From: Platynereis dumerilii
Taxonomy: Eukaryota; Annelida; Polychaeta; Phyllodocida; Nereididae
DNA length: 64,000 nucleotides
NCBI GenBank assembly: GCA_026936325.1
Contig: JAPTHN010000004.1
Location: 46,775,289 to 46,839,288, forward strand
Direction of reading: 5' to 3'
Part shown: one piece after another, positions 11,938-24,357 of the stretch
Numbering within the stretch: position 1 is the first letter of the stretch
Layout of the letters: every line of letters starts with the position of its first letter
Notes under the pieces: model-generated
The model's input: only the letters and a program-made list of their open reading frames with translations
Database searches by the model: none
What the model was told of the DNA's origin: nothing
Translations under genes and position numbers: made by a program

Positions 11938-13434
11938 AAGCTTAGAAGATTTAATTTGGACCAGCTCACAAATTTTATAGCAAAGGCCGACCGACTATTG
12001 AATATTCATATCTCAAATTTGATATTTGAGATGCTTCAACAATTTAATAAGAGATGACTATTCTTAGTTTGTAAATGATGTGACTAGTAATTCAATATAA
12101 ATTTGTGTTTTTAACTATATCTGCAGTTATTTACTACTTCTTATTTGAGTCAAGCGTACAAACTTTTCAAACTAGGAAAACCTTATATTTTAGGAGCATG
12201 ATTTATAAAAGTTTGTTTGGTTGCCATGGTGATATCTTAGTTTGTAAATTGTAACCATAGAAGGGCACTATTAGCAGTATTGCATGGAAAGTGAGAATTT
12301 CATATGTCAATGTTTTTCATGTTTTCGATTTTTTAAGTTTTAATTGTAAGTTTGGGAAAATTTGACATAGATATATTGAAAATTTAGTTATTTTCGTATG
12401 AGAAAAGTTGAATATGCGAATGAGGGTGACCCCCTACAAATATTCGCATGGCTCCATTGAAACCGGCATGCCTGAAAACATATATTTAGACACTAAAACA
12501 GTGTTTCTAGTGTTCATACATCAAAAGATATTCACTTTTAAAGGATTTTCTGGGAGTTCTTACCTTTTCTTTCAGACTTGTCACCATGGAAATGCTTGTG
12601 TTGTCTCAGCAAAATATAGAAACAACCACCTTCCTCAACTCTTGTGAATATTACCTTTCATTTGGTATCAAAATTGATCGATATCAGCATCATCTAAGTA
12701 TGATAAATTTCATTTTATTTTCTTTTGGACCAGGTTCAATTAGCTGATATCATTTGAAGTTTCATTTGTTATGACAATCACCACGGCAACCACAAATGCA
12801 CATATAATGGATATGAGCAAATGATACATGATGATGCCAAGTTTGAAGTAGTTTCCAACAATACTGGTCAGGATATAGACAATTTTAATATTTTTAAGTA
12901 TTTTTAGAAAAATTGCTATTTGGGATGTTGGTTACCATGGCAACTTTATTTACTGCTGGGTTTCCAATTTTTCCAAATAATACATTTTGTCATAGAGTTG
13001 ACTTTTTTTGCCAATGGTTATTTTCTGCCTTTACCTTATAATATTTCCACAGAGGACAACTTTCTGAAGTCTGTTTTCAAAAATTGCGTTGTTTTTGAGT
13101 TATCCGTTGCCATGGCAACTTCGTGAAAAGTTCAATCTGGTTAATATCACACATTTTGGAAAGACATTATTCCAAACAACAATTTGTTAAAAATGACATA
13201 TTTCCAATCACAATTAACAAAGTTATGGACAAATAAGCGCTTATAAGTTTGATACCCAAATTACCGAAATGGTTGCCATGGAAACCAAAATACCTAAAAA
13301 TGCTCAAGGTTGAGAAACAAGAGAACATCAGATTTGGAATCACCATATTCCACTTATGCAAGATCAACAATAAAATAGCTGTACCCTCTTAGTGGTACGG
13401 TTACCCCCTATTTTGCCCAAGTTCTACTGGACTA
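11938..13434. repeat. Right inverted arm of long-arm element, copy 1
   Basis: Inverted match to 7582-9077; for example 11938-12010 pairs with 9000-9077 and 12960-13140 with 7880-8060. Small differences are scattered along it, and the extreme right end has an extra short stretch (about 13400-13420) not present at the left end. The region just inside the arm (11635-11813) has two further CCATGG-centred motifs 165 bases apart. Confidence 0.75.
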
Positions 13435-13719
13435 AATGTAACTGCAGTTGGTATAGGTGCAAAATATATAGTAAATCAAACACAATTAGGGTGGTTGAGT
13501 TTAAATTGGTGTTGTTCAAATGTGATTTTAATGTAATTTTAAAAGGTAGTTTCAAGTAGGTAAAGGTAGGTAGTGATTCAGGGGTAGTCAAAAGGTGTGA
13601 AAGGGTAAAGTAGTGGCTGATTCTTCCTTCCTGCTGGGGTAATCGTACTTTATTTTGGGTTGTACTGTATATACTCATGCTTAAGAGTGTATGAACATAA
13701 TTTTATGAAAATTTGAACA

Positions 13720-14175
13720 TTGTATCTCTGCTTTCTTTTGATTATTGACTTGGAGATGCCTCTGAGCAGCCTCTGAGCAGTTTCTCATATTACAAATTGA
13801 TTGGAATATTGCATAAGCTTCCTTATAACACAATATCTGACTGTGAAGCAATCAATTATCTGAGCAAATGTTACACATAAGGAGGATGAGTCACAGATTT
13901 TAAGTCAAATGCATTTCTCAGATATCTTAAACCTTCTTTGATGTGAGACATGTCTTAAAACATGAAGCTGATTTTCCTTGGGAGAGTTACTGATTCTCAT
14001 CAGTTTCAGGCTCAAAGGTTTTTAAGATACCGTTTCAAATTTACATTTAAGAATGAACCTGGAATAAGTTGCAGTTTTCCTGAAGCTGTCTTCGTAGAAC
14101 AGGCTAATATCCCTCAAGATATTGCTTTGACACAAACAGTTGCAAGCAGAAACGAAAAATAATTCCAAGTAGCCT
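13720..14175 (+). repeat. Module M, copy 3
   Basis: Starts in CTTTCTTTTGATTATTGACT and runs through CATGAAGCTGATTTTCCTTG. The former donor site reads GGAATAAGTTG here. An open frame at 13962-14162 ends with the segment SCSFPEAVFVEQANI, in the same frame as copy 2. Confidence 0.55.
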
Positions 14176-14705
14176 TAAACACAAGCTTAAACAACATGAA
14201 AGCTGTTATATAATCAATTAAATTTTCGCTCTCTGAATTGCATTGTAATCCGCAACAAATCGATACGTGCAATGCTTACAAGCTCTGAAGTTACATGAAT
14301 ATATATTCACTTCTTTAGTGTGCCAATTTACGGTTTGAGTTCTTACAGTGTTTTACACATCAGATAATGTATCAGCTGTTTAAATAACACCTCAAAACAA
14401 TGTGGTGAGTGATGTGTTAACAAGATGTTTCAGAGAGACTGATACTCGTCTACGCTACAGCAGGAGCATGGAACGGCCATTCAAGTTGAAAAAGGTGAAA
14501 GTCACTTTAAAAGCTACTCTTACGATAGTCTTCTTCTGGCTAGCAAATAAATGACCTGTCCACCTGTACAAGCAAGGTCACAAAAAGTCCTCAGTCAGTG
14601 TTTGATGTCCTTGGACCAGGTGATTCACAGATCTGTCTCCATTCGAAATGGTAATTTCAGTGAGCTTGACAGGCCAGCTTATACTCTCTCTACACTCAAT
14701 CTTTA

Positions 14706-15050
14706 CAGCCTTCCACTTTGATAAAGAAAAAGAGTAGCACTGTGAAAATTGCACTTGGTGTGTCATCATGCTGATGATTTGTCATGATCATACCCAATAC
14801 TTGCAATGTTGATTTGATTTTAGGACACTAATCCCGCTCCCGCTTGTTGGTGATAGCCAAACGGAAGGATTATGTATCTGATTTTCACTCTGAAATCAGT
14901 TTTGACTAGTCAAATGGCCTTCGATTGATCATAACTAATCAAACAGCCTCTATTTTTCCAATGTTGAAAGTAGAGAGAAGATGACACTTCATTGGTTATC
15001 ATCAATCACGAAGTGCATTTTTCACAGTGAACTGGTCCTCATTTTTTTAT
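14706..15050. mobile_element. Degenerate MITE of the CAGCCAAACACTTTGAT family
   Basis: Begins TA-CAGCCTTCCACTTTGATA and contains GATGATTTGTCATGATCAT and TTTTCACAGTG near its right end, as in the better-preserved copy at 41538-41899. The right terminus has drifted beyond recognition. A truncated third copy lies at about 29995-30187. Confidence 0.5.
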
Positions 15051-15430
15051 ATCACAGTGACAAACTATAATCGTCTAGTCTCACATTATCATTTTCAGTA
15101 GCTGCAGTAACTGATAATCTTTTCTGCCACTTTCACCGAATGGTAAAATATCATAGCTGGTTGACATACATTGCTGCTGTTGTAGGATATCTTCATTTGT
15201 GATGATGTTTTAAGAGGAAACTATGTCACTTAAATCAAATGCCTAAATGCAAAAATTGTTTTCGTAAGATAAAACGCCATCGTTTGCATTTTAAAGTCAT
15301 TACATAGCTAATTTTTCATTGCATTCAATCCGAATTGTCTGCTTTCCAAAATCTATATGAACCCTTATAGTATGAAAAGCTAGAATACCTACTGGAGAGT
15401 CGATACTGTGTCATAATGCACATATATATA

Positions 15431-16267
15431 GGGGAGAATGGGGACCGACGGGCCATGGGGACCGAAGGGCCATCCTCTTAACTGCACATCAAAAACGTTT
15501 AGAAACATCTTATTTGCATTTTTAGTATTGCTTATCACATCTATAAACACCATATTGATGACTGATCGATAAGTTAAAGCATAAGCGTTTTGTGGGCAAA
15601 ATGATATTTTCAACATCTAAAGTAATTTTGTACTGATTCAGAAAAAGTTTTATATCTCCAATTTGTGTAGACTTGAGGCAATATATTTTCTATGACGATT
15701 TTCCCTATATATTGGTTGCAATTTACACATTGAATTTTAGGAACAAGAACCATATTTCACTAAAAAAGGGAGTTTAACTATTGAGAATGCTTTTGGGGAC
15801 CGATGGGCCACCCAACATGGGAACCAAAGGCCACTATTTCCTGAAATTGTATATAGGTGGCGTATTGGCATGGGACTGGATATTAAAGTCTGTTTTGTGA
15901 AAAATCTGGGCATATCTATAATTTTTCGATCTCTTATTATCCTATACACTCAGTTGGATCAACAAAAACATCTTGAATCCAAATTTGAAATTCTTCATCC
16001 ACCCTTTGGCAAGTTATTGACATGGTCCATCGGACCCCATGGGATGGCCCATCGGTCCCCATGGTTGGGGACCGATGGGCCACCATCTTACTTGACAGAA
16101 AATTTGCTTTCTCATCTTTCTTCCTAGGTTGATCTATGTGGATCTTATATAATTTTATAGAAAAATGCATCGGCTAAAAGGGTGCACAGTATGAATCCTG
16201 TATCTCAAACAGATTTGCCTCCACTGACAATAATTTGTCAAGCGGCCCATCGGTCCCCACTCTCCCC
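15431..16267. mobile_element. TA-flanked GGGGAGA element, ACCGATGGGCC subfamily, copy A
   Basis: Ends GGGGAGAATGGGGACCGA and TCGGTCCCCACTCTCCCC are inverted repeats, flanked by TA. The sister site at 31960-31995 lacks it, confirming the boundaries. The terminal word GGGGACCGATGGGCC recurs inside at 15440, 15457, 15795 and 16067, and inverted at 16046 and 16244. There is no transposase frame. Confidence 0.8.
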
Positions 16268-16576
16268 TAAGTAGTCGAGTGCATAGCGTGGGCCTGCTAC
16301 TTGTCGTGCTCAGACAATCAGATTTTGGTATTCCATATAAGATTTGTTTATTGTATACAGCAAACATGTGTGCAGCCAGCCTGAGTATCACAGAACTATG
16401 TATGACAATGCAATATTGTGTCTGAGAGGCTGCTTAATGTTATTTTCTAGCAGACAGATGCATCATATACCACAGTATATTATGGGCTAAAAAACTGTGA
16501 AGGAAACAGGATAGATATAGATACATGTAGACAGATATGGTAGGTTTGGCCCTCTAAGGATTGATTGATGAGATGG

Positions 16577-18417
16577 CACAGTGTCCTTGAACAAAGTTTA
16601 GGGTTAAAAAAAATGTACAAAGAATCCGTCAACACAGCGTTGTAGTGTGTGGTCTCAGCTTCGATATGATGTAAAAATCAAAAAAATCTGTTGGGAAAAT
16701 TTTGAGAAAATTGAAATTTAAAATTTTTGGTTTTTCACACCCTTGTTGCATGCAAAATATCAGTTATGGATATATATCAAATGGCATCGAAGTGTTATCG
16801 AAACATCTTAAATTATGTAGTTATACATTAATTTGCTCAAGCATGTTAAAAAAATAAAAGAAAAAGCATTTTATCTTAATTTTTTACATCTTTTCAACGT
16901 TTATGGGTGTTGCAAACTCAGTGAACCTTATAATTTGTCAAAATCAAATATAAACATGGCCATTTGGCCTTATTATTTCTTTAATGAAAGAAAAGTGGCA
17001 AATGAACCACCAGAATGTGAGAAAACGTCTTGTTAACTCCATTAGTGATGGAAATTGAGATTTTTAGCGTTTCACCGGTCAATGTTTTTCAAGTGGGATT
17101 CACAAAACATCTGTAAAAGTTATTGGACAATAAACAGTAGACACATGTAGAAATACCTACTGTCGGCATCTGACAAGTGTATATCTTCACCGCAGCTTTC
17201 CATGTAAGATGCATTTGATATCTAAGGAAATAATTTTTTTGAGAGAATTATTTGTTTAAATCAGTAAAAAAGAACATATGCAAGTGGCCTAATGGCTGAA
17301 ATGGTCAATTCCAAGTTTTATTACAATGTCTATGTTCTTATTGAAATATTGGTTGCAATTTATGGTCTTCTGAAGAATTTTAAGTGCTTTCTTGCCAATT
17401 GTTAAGATCATTTCATGGAATTTAATGGTCACCAACTTCTGTTGTTCAGTTGTAGCATGCCTTTGTGCAACCAACATAGTATTAAACTATTAGTCAACAG
17501 ATTCTCTTCCATGGTCACATAATTAATATTGGTTATCTGTGAACTTTCCAGATGGAATTAGGAGATATTCTGATTTTAAAAAGTTAACTTCACACCTGAA
17601 GCTCTGAAATACATATTAATTGGTGACATTATTCATTTTTCTTTCATGATATGAATGACAACACTCAAAAATGCATACTATAATATTTTTAGCCTATTCA
17701 TTGCATGAGTGATGCAAAATCTGCACAGAAAGTACTAAATTGAGAAATATGCACAATTGAAGAAAATCAATAAAATACCATCGGAAATTAAGTCCCTAAA
17801 CAAAAATGTCTAATTTACACAATAGACAATTGAGGCAATCATGTTTCTTTATTGTCTTCAGCTTGTGATTATAGGTTTTGATATTGATATTCACTTTGAA
17901 ATTTTGCAACTTACATCTCAATATATGGACATAGAAATGCTGTAATTGCCCTAGATACGTCTTATTATTGGCTGTATTGCTACAGTGTTCTGCTACTTAA
18001 CTAATGCAGTCGATGAATTAGGAAAATTATGCAGGTTCAGTTGATTGGACTCAAAATGGGTTCGGAGAATGCAGATTATAGTCTAGCAAGTTTGTAACAC
18101 CTTCAGAATGTGATATTCCATGAAAAACAACTTAATCATAATTCTGAATTTGGTCCACCGCAAATATAAGCACCAGGGTGTGAAAGGAAAGCATTTTTAT
18201 GTTAAATTTATCATTTTAAACATTTCATAATGGATATTTTGCATGCAACAAGGGTGTGAAAAACCTAAAATTTTAAAATTCAATTTTCTCAAAATTTTCC
18301 CAACAGATTTTTTTGATCTTTACGTCAAATCGAAGCTGAGACCACATACTATAATGCTGCATTGACAGATTCTTTGTACATTTTTTTTAACCCTAAACTT
18401 TGTTCAAGGACACTGTG
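16577..18417. mobile_element. 1.84 kb element with ~185 bp inverted ends
   Basis: The left end starts CACAGTGTCCTTGAACAAAG and the right end is its inverse; the two ends pair over 16577-16763 and 18235-18417 with few differences. ATGG is present on both sides (16573-16576, 18418-18421), and the sister sites at about 32265-32290 and 49020-49045 read straight through, so a 4-bp target duplication is likely. The interior has short frames only (67 codons + at 16833; 62 codons - at 17289), with no recognised domain. Confidence 0.75.
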
Positions 18418-20149
18418 ATGGGAGAGTTGGAGTGATCAACATGTTTTACTTTTACACCATGCGAATGATCTTTTACCTGTCCAGCACAGACACTGATACC
18501 GGGGACTGCCAATTTAACATCTCGTTCGAATGATATCCAGCTGGGATTTTGCTCATGAAGGTAAACTGAAAATTTCGGGTTCCCCACACAGGGCTCAAAC
18601 CCAAGCAGGCAAAGACCTATATATAAATCTGGATGTAAAGCCCCAATCATACATTCGTTTTTTTAAACTTCCCATGAGAGTCCGGCAATACTCTAAATTT
18701 ATGTAAATAAAAATTGAATGTTTTTTACAGCTTAAACAATTATTCAGTCACCCTTTTCGAAGAGAGAGAGAGAAGTCTAGGTTTTTTAATCCCGATTTAA
18801 CCACAAATTGAATGGTTAGAAATGCATCATGTAGCTAGAGTAAGAATAATTATTGTGAAAAGGGTAAATCAGAATCAGAGAGGTTTGGGGTGCATCTCCT
18901 TCTTTTGATGGCTATGTCCACAGGTTCAGCATGTTTTGGTAATGCCTAGCATTGCAAAAACGTATTCAATTGCATTCTTGGATGCCATTTCCCACCATAG
19001 TTTTACATAGTTTTACTGCGCCTTCTTGTCATTCAGAGAAGTTGACAAGGCCATTAAAAAAAAAATATTTTCAGAGTTTCCGAAAATCCAGGAGTTGTGT
19101 TTTAAAGTCTCATTCTAAATAATTGGAAGTTGGTGTGATAAATGTACTTGCAGGAATGTGAAATTTCACACATTCGTCATCTAGTTGAGAGCCTGGTTTC
19201 ATCATTTTACAGGGCGATCATTTGCTCTCTGGGGGTTGCAGATTTTTTAAATAGATAATTTACTGCTCAGTTTTGGACTTTTGGTGAAATGAACTCTTTC
19301 TCTTTTGGCTGTCTTGAAATAAATCATTTATTGTGCTGGTATTTCGGAACACAAATTTAGTGTGATTTTGAAACAAATACTTAAGCACAGTGTCCTATAT
19401 AGAAATAAATGGTCTTTTCAATTATCACCAGTAATACTTACAAACTGATACTCTCATTCCAGTTTTCAGTGTGTAAAGGCAAATGATACATGTTCTCAGC
19501 TCAAGTGAGAAATAAGCTATAAATAACATGTATATACCAAACCGAAAAATTTACAAGAATCACAAAATATCATTGCATAACTGATTTTACTTGCGCTAAG
19601 CTTTGCATACTCTTCTAGCTTGAACCAGTACCCTAAAATGTCAGTGCATTTACAGTTTAGTGCATCCATCAAATTCAGAATCACAGTTTGACTGATCTTT
19701 AGCCGAAACATGACAACTTTGAGACTTGGAGTCTTTCTCTTCAGAACGTGCTCTTTTACAAAAGATTTAACACAAACAATAAAGCAAAGGTTACAAGATT
19801 TCAAACACATATAATGCAAGAGCCCAACCGAAAAAAGAAGTTGGAAATAAAACTAAAGATTTAGGATTGGCAGTGCTCACAAATACCAGCAAAAACCGTC
19901 AGGGGCACAACTATAGGCCTAATGAGGTAAGGGCCATCGGGCCGGGGGGCGGGGGTTGGGGCTACCTATCCTCTCACATTGTGTCAGTGCCCTCAGGTTG
20001 CTCAATTTAAGAATAGTTAAAACATTTCAATAATACAGTAAAGAGTGCACAAATTTCGAAAACACATACTACCAATAGTCATACCATTTGCTTATCGGGC
20101 GTGCTGGCCAATTGGCAATCTCAATCATATCATAAGCTGTGTTCTGATA

Positions 20150-20625
20150 ATCCCTCAACATTTGTCACATCCTTCATTTGATCTGTTACCTGTATGACAG
20201 TGAATGTGTGTCTCTCATTCCACATATGGTGCAGAATAAGGATACACCATATCAGACTTTGTATAAGCTTCTGGATAATGACAATCTCAAAGAGCTTTGA
20301 GAGACTCGAAATCCAGGTAAATGTCACACATGAGAAAGATCAGCGCCAGAGATTTAACGTAAAGGACAAATTCATTCGGCATCAGAGCTCAAATACCCTA
20401 CACCTTCTGAAATACAACAGATGAAGTTAAGCATGAAAATGATTCCTCTGGAGAGTGATATTTTTCGTACAACTCTCAGCTCCTAAAGATTTTTTGTGGT
20501 AGCTTGTCACGACAAAAATGGCCCATTTAGATAAATTAGCCTGAAGTAAGTTTCGCTTTCCTTAAAGTTGTGTTGTGAGAACACATCCGTGGTTCTTAGA
20601 TATGTTTTAGAAATACTTGTTTAAT
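20150..20625 (+). repeat. Module M, copy 4
   Basis: Shares CATTTGTCACATCCTTC, TATAAGCTTC and AATCCAGGTAAATGTCAC with copies 5, 7, 8 and 10. The donor-like GTAAGT is at 20546. Confidence 0.6.
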
Positions 20626-20984
20626 TTGGAAATAATAGGCTACTAACAATGCACTTGGACCCTGGCTATTGTTATGGTAATCTCATCTAAATTGATGCCA
20701 AATTTAGACTACTGACCTGATGTTTGATACTATGTCTTCATAAGTAGCTCTAAGCTACTCCTGAGTCGCATTTCCTAGCAGACGTCAAGGTTCGCTCCTA
20801 CTGAAAAACTTCAATTGTCAAAATAGACACCTTCAAGGGACGGAAAATGGGTAAATATCTGCTAGTTGCTATAGTAAAAGTAAATAATTAAAGTGCTAGA
20901 CAATATGACAATGTCAATGGCTGACACAACTCTTCTAAGTCTATCTAGGTCTTTTTTCAAGCTTGTTGTTTTCTTGTACTTAAT

Positions 20985-21440
20985 CCCTCAACATTTATGA
21001 ATGTTACATCCTTCTTTTGATCTGTGACCCGCAAGTAAGTCTCTCATTTCACAAATGGTGCAGAATAAGGACACAGTGAGTAAGACTTTGTATAAGCTTC
21101 CAGATAATGACAATCTTACAGAGCTTTAAGAAACTCAACATCCAGGTGATGATCTGAGTAATGTTACACATAAGGAGGATGAGTTACAGCTTCAGATCAA
21201 ATGCATTTCTTACATTTCTTGCACCTTCTCAGATATAAGAGATGCCTTAAAACATGAAGCTGATTCGTTGGAGTGGGTTATTTGTTCATATAATTTTCAG
21301 CCTAAAGGCTTTTCATGATACTTTGTCACATTTACAATAAAATAAATGAGCTTGAGGTAAGTGACAGTTTCTTTAAAGCTGGCTTCATAGAACAACAGAA
21401 AGTTTTAACAAATTGAAAAGAGAAAATATGGCTTCCTAGT
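20985..21440 (+). repeat. Module M, copy 5
   Basis: Lies about 835 bp after copy 4 in the same orientation, as a local tandem pair. Ends with CTTGAGGTAAGT (donor-like GT at 21357), followed in frame by FIEQ-type sequence as in copy 2. Confidence 0.6.
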
Positions 21441-21967
21441 AACTTTAAACACTTACACGGCATTATATTTATTGATGTAAATCAATTGAATGCTTGCTCT
21501 CTGAATTGCATAATATTCCATAACAAATTGATTATGTGCAGAATAAGCTTATATCATTAACATCTGTTGCATAATAATGATTCTCATTCACTTAGTAGTT
21601 ACAGGGCAAGAATCGACTCATTGTAATGGTGTTGTATCTAATTGACTCAAGTTTTGACAGTAAGCTGAAAAATCATGACCTTGGAAAAAGTCGCCAATAA
21701 GGCATAATCCAATTAAAAAGATACAAGTGATAATTCATTAGCTTGAATGGATTAATTATGTACAGATAATGCAGCTTATGAAACTGTTATTTAAAATTGT
21801 GTTTGTTCATGTCGAGGTGTCATTGTCCTGCTCAAGGAAATGTTGCAGTTAATAAGCAAAAACCACGTTGTGGAATTTTACCAATGAGTATTAAGTATGT
21901 GTGAATAAATACCAATTTTACAAAATGCTGTAAGTGAATGATACCAGCACACAAATGTTGACTGATA

Positions 21968-22294
21968 CGAGGGCAACAGTGCAATCTGTTTGACCCAAGA
22001 GAGTGACAGTCATCATGCTGTTTCACAAGGCCAGGGGTGCCGGAACAGGGGGGCAGGGGGGGGCATTATTTTTATCAATTTTGGGCACAAAATAGTAAGT
22101 ATATATTCAAATTATTATTAACTCTCTATCTACATTTTGTCATGTGAAGGCTCAAATATGATTTGCCCTTTTTTGTCCGACCGCCCCTGCCGCCCGCGAT
22201 TCCTTCCGGCACCCCTGCACAAGGCCGAAGGCGGATGGAAACAGCATGATGACTGTCACTCCCGAGGGTCAAACAGATTGCACTGCAACAGTTG
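21968..22294. repeat. Palindrome interrupted by a hAT MITE
   Basis: GGCAACAGTGCAATCTGTTT (21968 on) pairs with its inverse at about 22275-22294, and CAGTCATCATGCTGTTTC with GAAACAGCATGATGACTG (22238 on). The arms are about 55 bases each. The loop is occupied by the hAT MITE at 22032-22217 plus its target duplication; before that insertion this was a tight hairpin. Confidence 0.7.
22032..22217. mobile_element. hAT-type MITE with 8-bp target duplication
   Basis: Ends CAGGGGTGCCGGAA and TTCCGGCACCCCTG are inverted repeats. CACAAGGC occurs directly on both sides (22024-22031 and 22218-22225). A CAGGG start with an 8-bp duplication is characteristic of hAT. At 186 bp it is non-coding. Confidence 0.85.
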
Positions 22295-22384
22295 CCCGAA
22301 GTAGCAGTCAATGGAATTATGCCATACTTATGATAAGTAATGATACAAAGCGTTTGAACACTTTTGAACATTTGAATAATGACG

Positions 22385-22830
22385 CTCTCAAGTCTCCGTT
22401 CTTTTGATGATTGACTTAGAGGTGCATCTGTGCTGCAATTCTCAATATGAAAATTGCGTGGGATATTGTATAAGCTTCCTTATAACAAAATCTCAGACTC
22501 TGAAGCAATGAATTACCTTAGAAAGTGCTACACAAAAAGAGGACGAGTTACCGATTTTACAAAATGCATTTGTTAAATATCTTACACCTTCTCAGATGTA
22601 AGAGATGCCATAAAACATGAAGCTGATTCCTTGGGAGAGTTATTCATTCTCATCAGTTTCAGGCTCAAAGGTTTTTATGATATTGTTTCAAATTTACATT
22701 TAAAAAGAGGCTGTAATAAGTCCCAGTTTTCCCAAAGTTGTATTCATAGAACAAACTAATACCCCTCCACTGGCCTCCAGATATGGTTTTAACACAGGAA
22801 ATTGGTTTGCAAAAATGGAAAATAATTCTA
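22385..22830 (+). repeat. Module M, copy 6
   Basis: Closest to copy 3 in wording (TATAAGCTTCCTTATAACA, GAGGACGAGTTACAGATT-like stretch, TTGGGAGAGTTATT). Donor-like position reads GTAATAAGTCC, so the GT is not preserved. Confidence 0.55.
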
Positions 22831-24357
22831 AGAGGCCTTAAGCACAAGTAACAAAGCATGAAAGCTGTTGATATAAATCAATTAAATGTTCGCTCGCTGA
22901 ATTGCATTGTATTCTGCAACAAATTGATGTGTGCAATGCTTACAAGTTCTGCAGTTACGTAAAAATATATTCAATCCTTTAGTTTGCCAATTTACAGTTA
23001 GAGTTGTTAAAGTGTTGGACACACCAGGTAATGGATTGGCAACCAATTTGATAGCTTACATTGGTTATGTTACTCTGAGATCACCAATTTCCCACATCGA
23101 GTTTCTGTGAAGTTCAATATGAGGTCTTACTAAAATTATTAATATACTTCAGGGATGCATTTGTCATATATTTCATCTACATATATCACCTTACACTCTT
23201 GATCAAAATGCTGGAATAATTTGGATTTTCAAGGTGTCAGGATTTCAAAGTTCTAAAATTGGTGATTGAATGTGTGGAATTGCAAAGTTTTTTCATCAGA
23301 CATTAGATTTATTTATACATGATATCATAAACTATAGTTGCTAAAAATTATTTGAAAACTTATGTGGGTGACTCGGAAAAATTGATCATTTTTAGTAAAA
23401 ATCATCAAAAATCGCATTGTGGTTCAACAACACAGACATAAAATTTCAACATACGCAAAAAATGCCAATTTAATCTGGATGTGTACAACCAAAAAACATA
23501 ACAATATCATGTTGAATGCCACATTCATTGACCTCCGCTTCCACTTGACTTGACATGGATAGCGCCGATTTGTTTTTTGCTTTCATCTGACCAATATGGC
23601 CATTCTTCAGTGAAATTCATCTGAACCTGGTCCAGGGTAGTTGGCTGGACCTCCATCTTGTGTGCAGAATGGTCAAAGAAGTAGAGGTCTGCGCGGTTAG
23701 CACCGCACCGAGCGGGTTGCGGTGCAGTGTGCGGTGCAGTGCGGTGCGGTTTGAAAATGTGCGGTGCAGTGTGGTTGCGGTTTTGAACTTAACAAGTGCG
23801 GTGCGGTTGCAGTGCACCGCAAATGAAATGGGTGCGGTGCGGTGCAGTTGCGGATTTTCATTAATGACACGTGAAAAAATTTTCAAAAAACTTGTGTTCA
23901 TTCTTTCAGGATCAGTTGTTTGTACACTGGGTTGATTAAATTTTATTTACTTAAATTTTTGCTGTCTTTTAAATTACCATATATATTAATTTGTTTCCAA
24001 ATTAACTTTTTCTGTTTCTTGTACCATTTATCACTGATCTAGACCCATGCATTTATGTATGTTTATTCATTCAATTTATTTACTCCAAAAACCAATTAAG
24101 GAGAAAATCCGAGCTTTGCTGAAGTAGGCCTAATAACTGTTCTGCTGTCTTTGTATTATCAATAATTATTGTGATATTACTTCCTTGTAAAAAAAATTTT
24201 AAGCCTATATTTCAAATTCACTTATCTTTCTCGATAGAAACAGGTGATGGCATTAAAGTAAGTTAATTGTATTTTTCAAAAGTGTTGATTATGATCACCC
24301 CTCCTTAATTGTTGTTGTAAGCACTAATTAATAAACCAATAAATCTATAAAGTAATC

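Larger units (their letters stand above)
7582..13434. mobile_element. Long-inverted-arm DNA element, copy 1
   Basis: About 5.85 kb bounded by TAGTCCAGTAGAAC and its inverse. Left arm ~7582-9077 and right arm ~11938-13434 are inverted copies of each other along nearly 1.5 kb. The flanks allow two readings: a TA target duplication just inside, or a 3-bp duplication AAT (7579-7581, 13435-13437). The second copy at 54334-60629 likewise has CAT on both sides, which favours the 3-bp reading. No transposase is visible; the only coding trace inside is a LINE. Superfamily is open: TA suggests Tc1/mariner-like, 3-bp duplication suggests PIF/Harbinger-like or CACTA-like. Confidence 0.8.
7419..13667. mobile_element. 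TA-flanked MITE split by the long-arm element
   Basis: Ends CAGTACAACCCAAAATAAAG (7419) and its inverse CTTTATTTTGGGTTGTACTG (to 13667) are near-perfect inverted repeats flanked by TA (7417-7418, 13668-13669). Without the nested element at 7582-13434 the host MITE would be only about 400 bp. Ends and TA target fit the Tc1/mariner/pogo group. It must be older than the element inside it. Confidence 0.75.
14390..20900 (+). repeat. Paralogous block P1
   Basis: Similar along its length to P2 (28895-41500) and partly to P3 (46330-50750) after removal of insertions. Sister landmarks: 14586-14705 with 29866-29985, 15123-15240 with 31650-31760, 16270-16560 with 31990-32260 and 47105-47360, 18430-18660 with 32290-32490, 19500-19780 with 38480-39210. 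Insertions unique to P1 are 15431-16267 and 16577-18417. No intact open frame is shared by the three blocks. Confidence 0.65.

Noticed and set aside
19890-19990. hAT left end (CAGGGGCACAACTATAGGCC), also at 39375
   Set aside because: The start resembles hAT ends, but no right end or target duplication was found, and both blocks share it, so it may be an ancient fragment at most.
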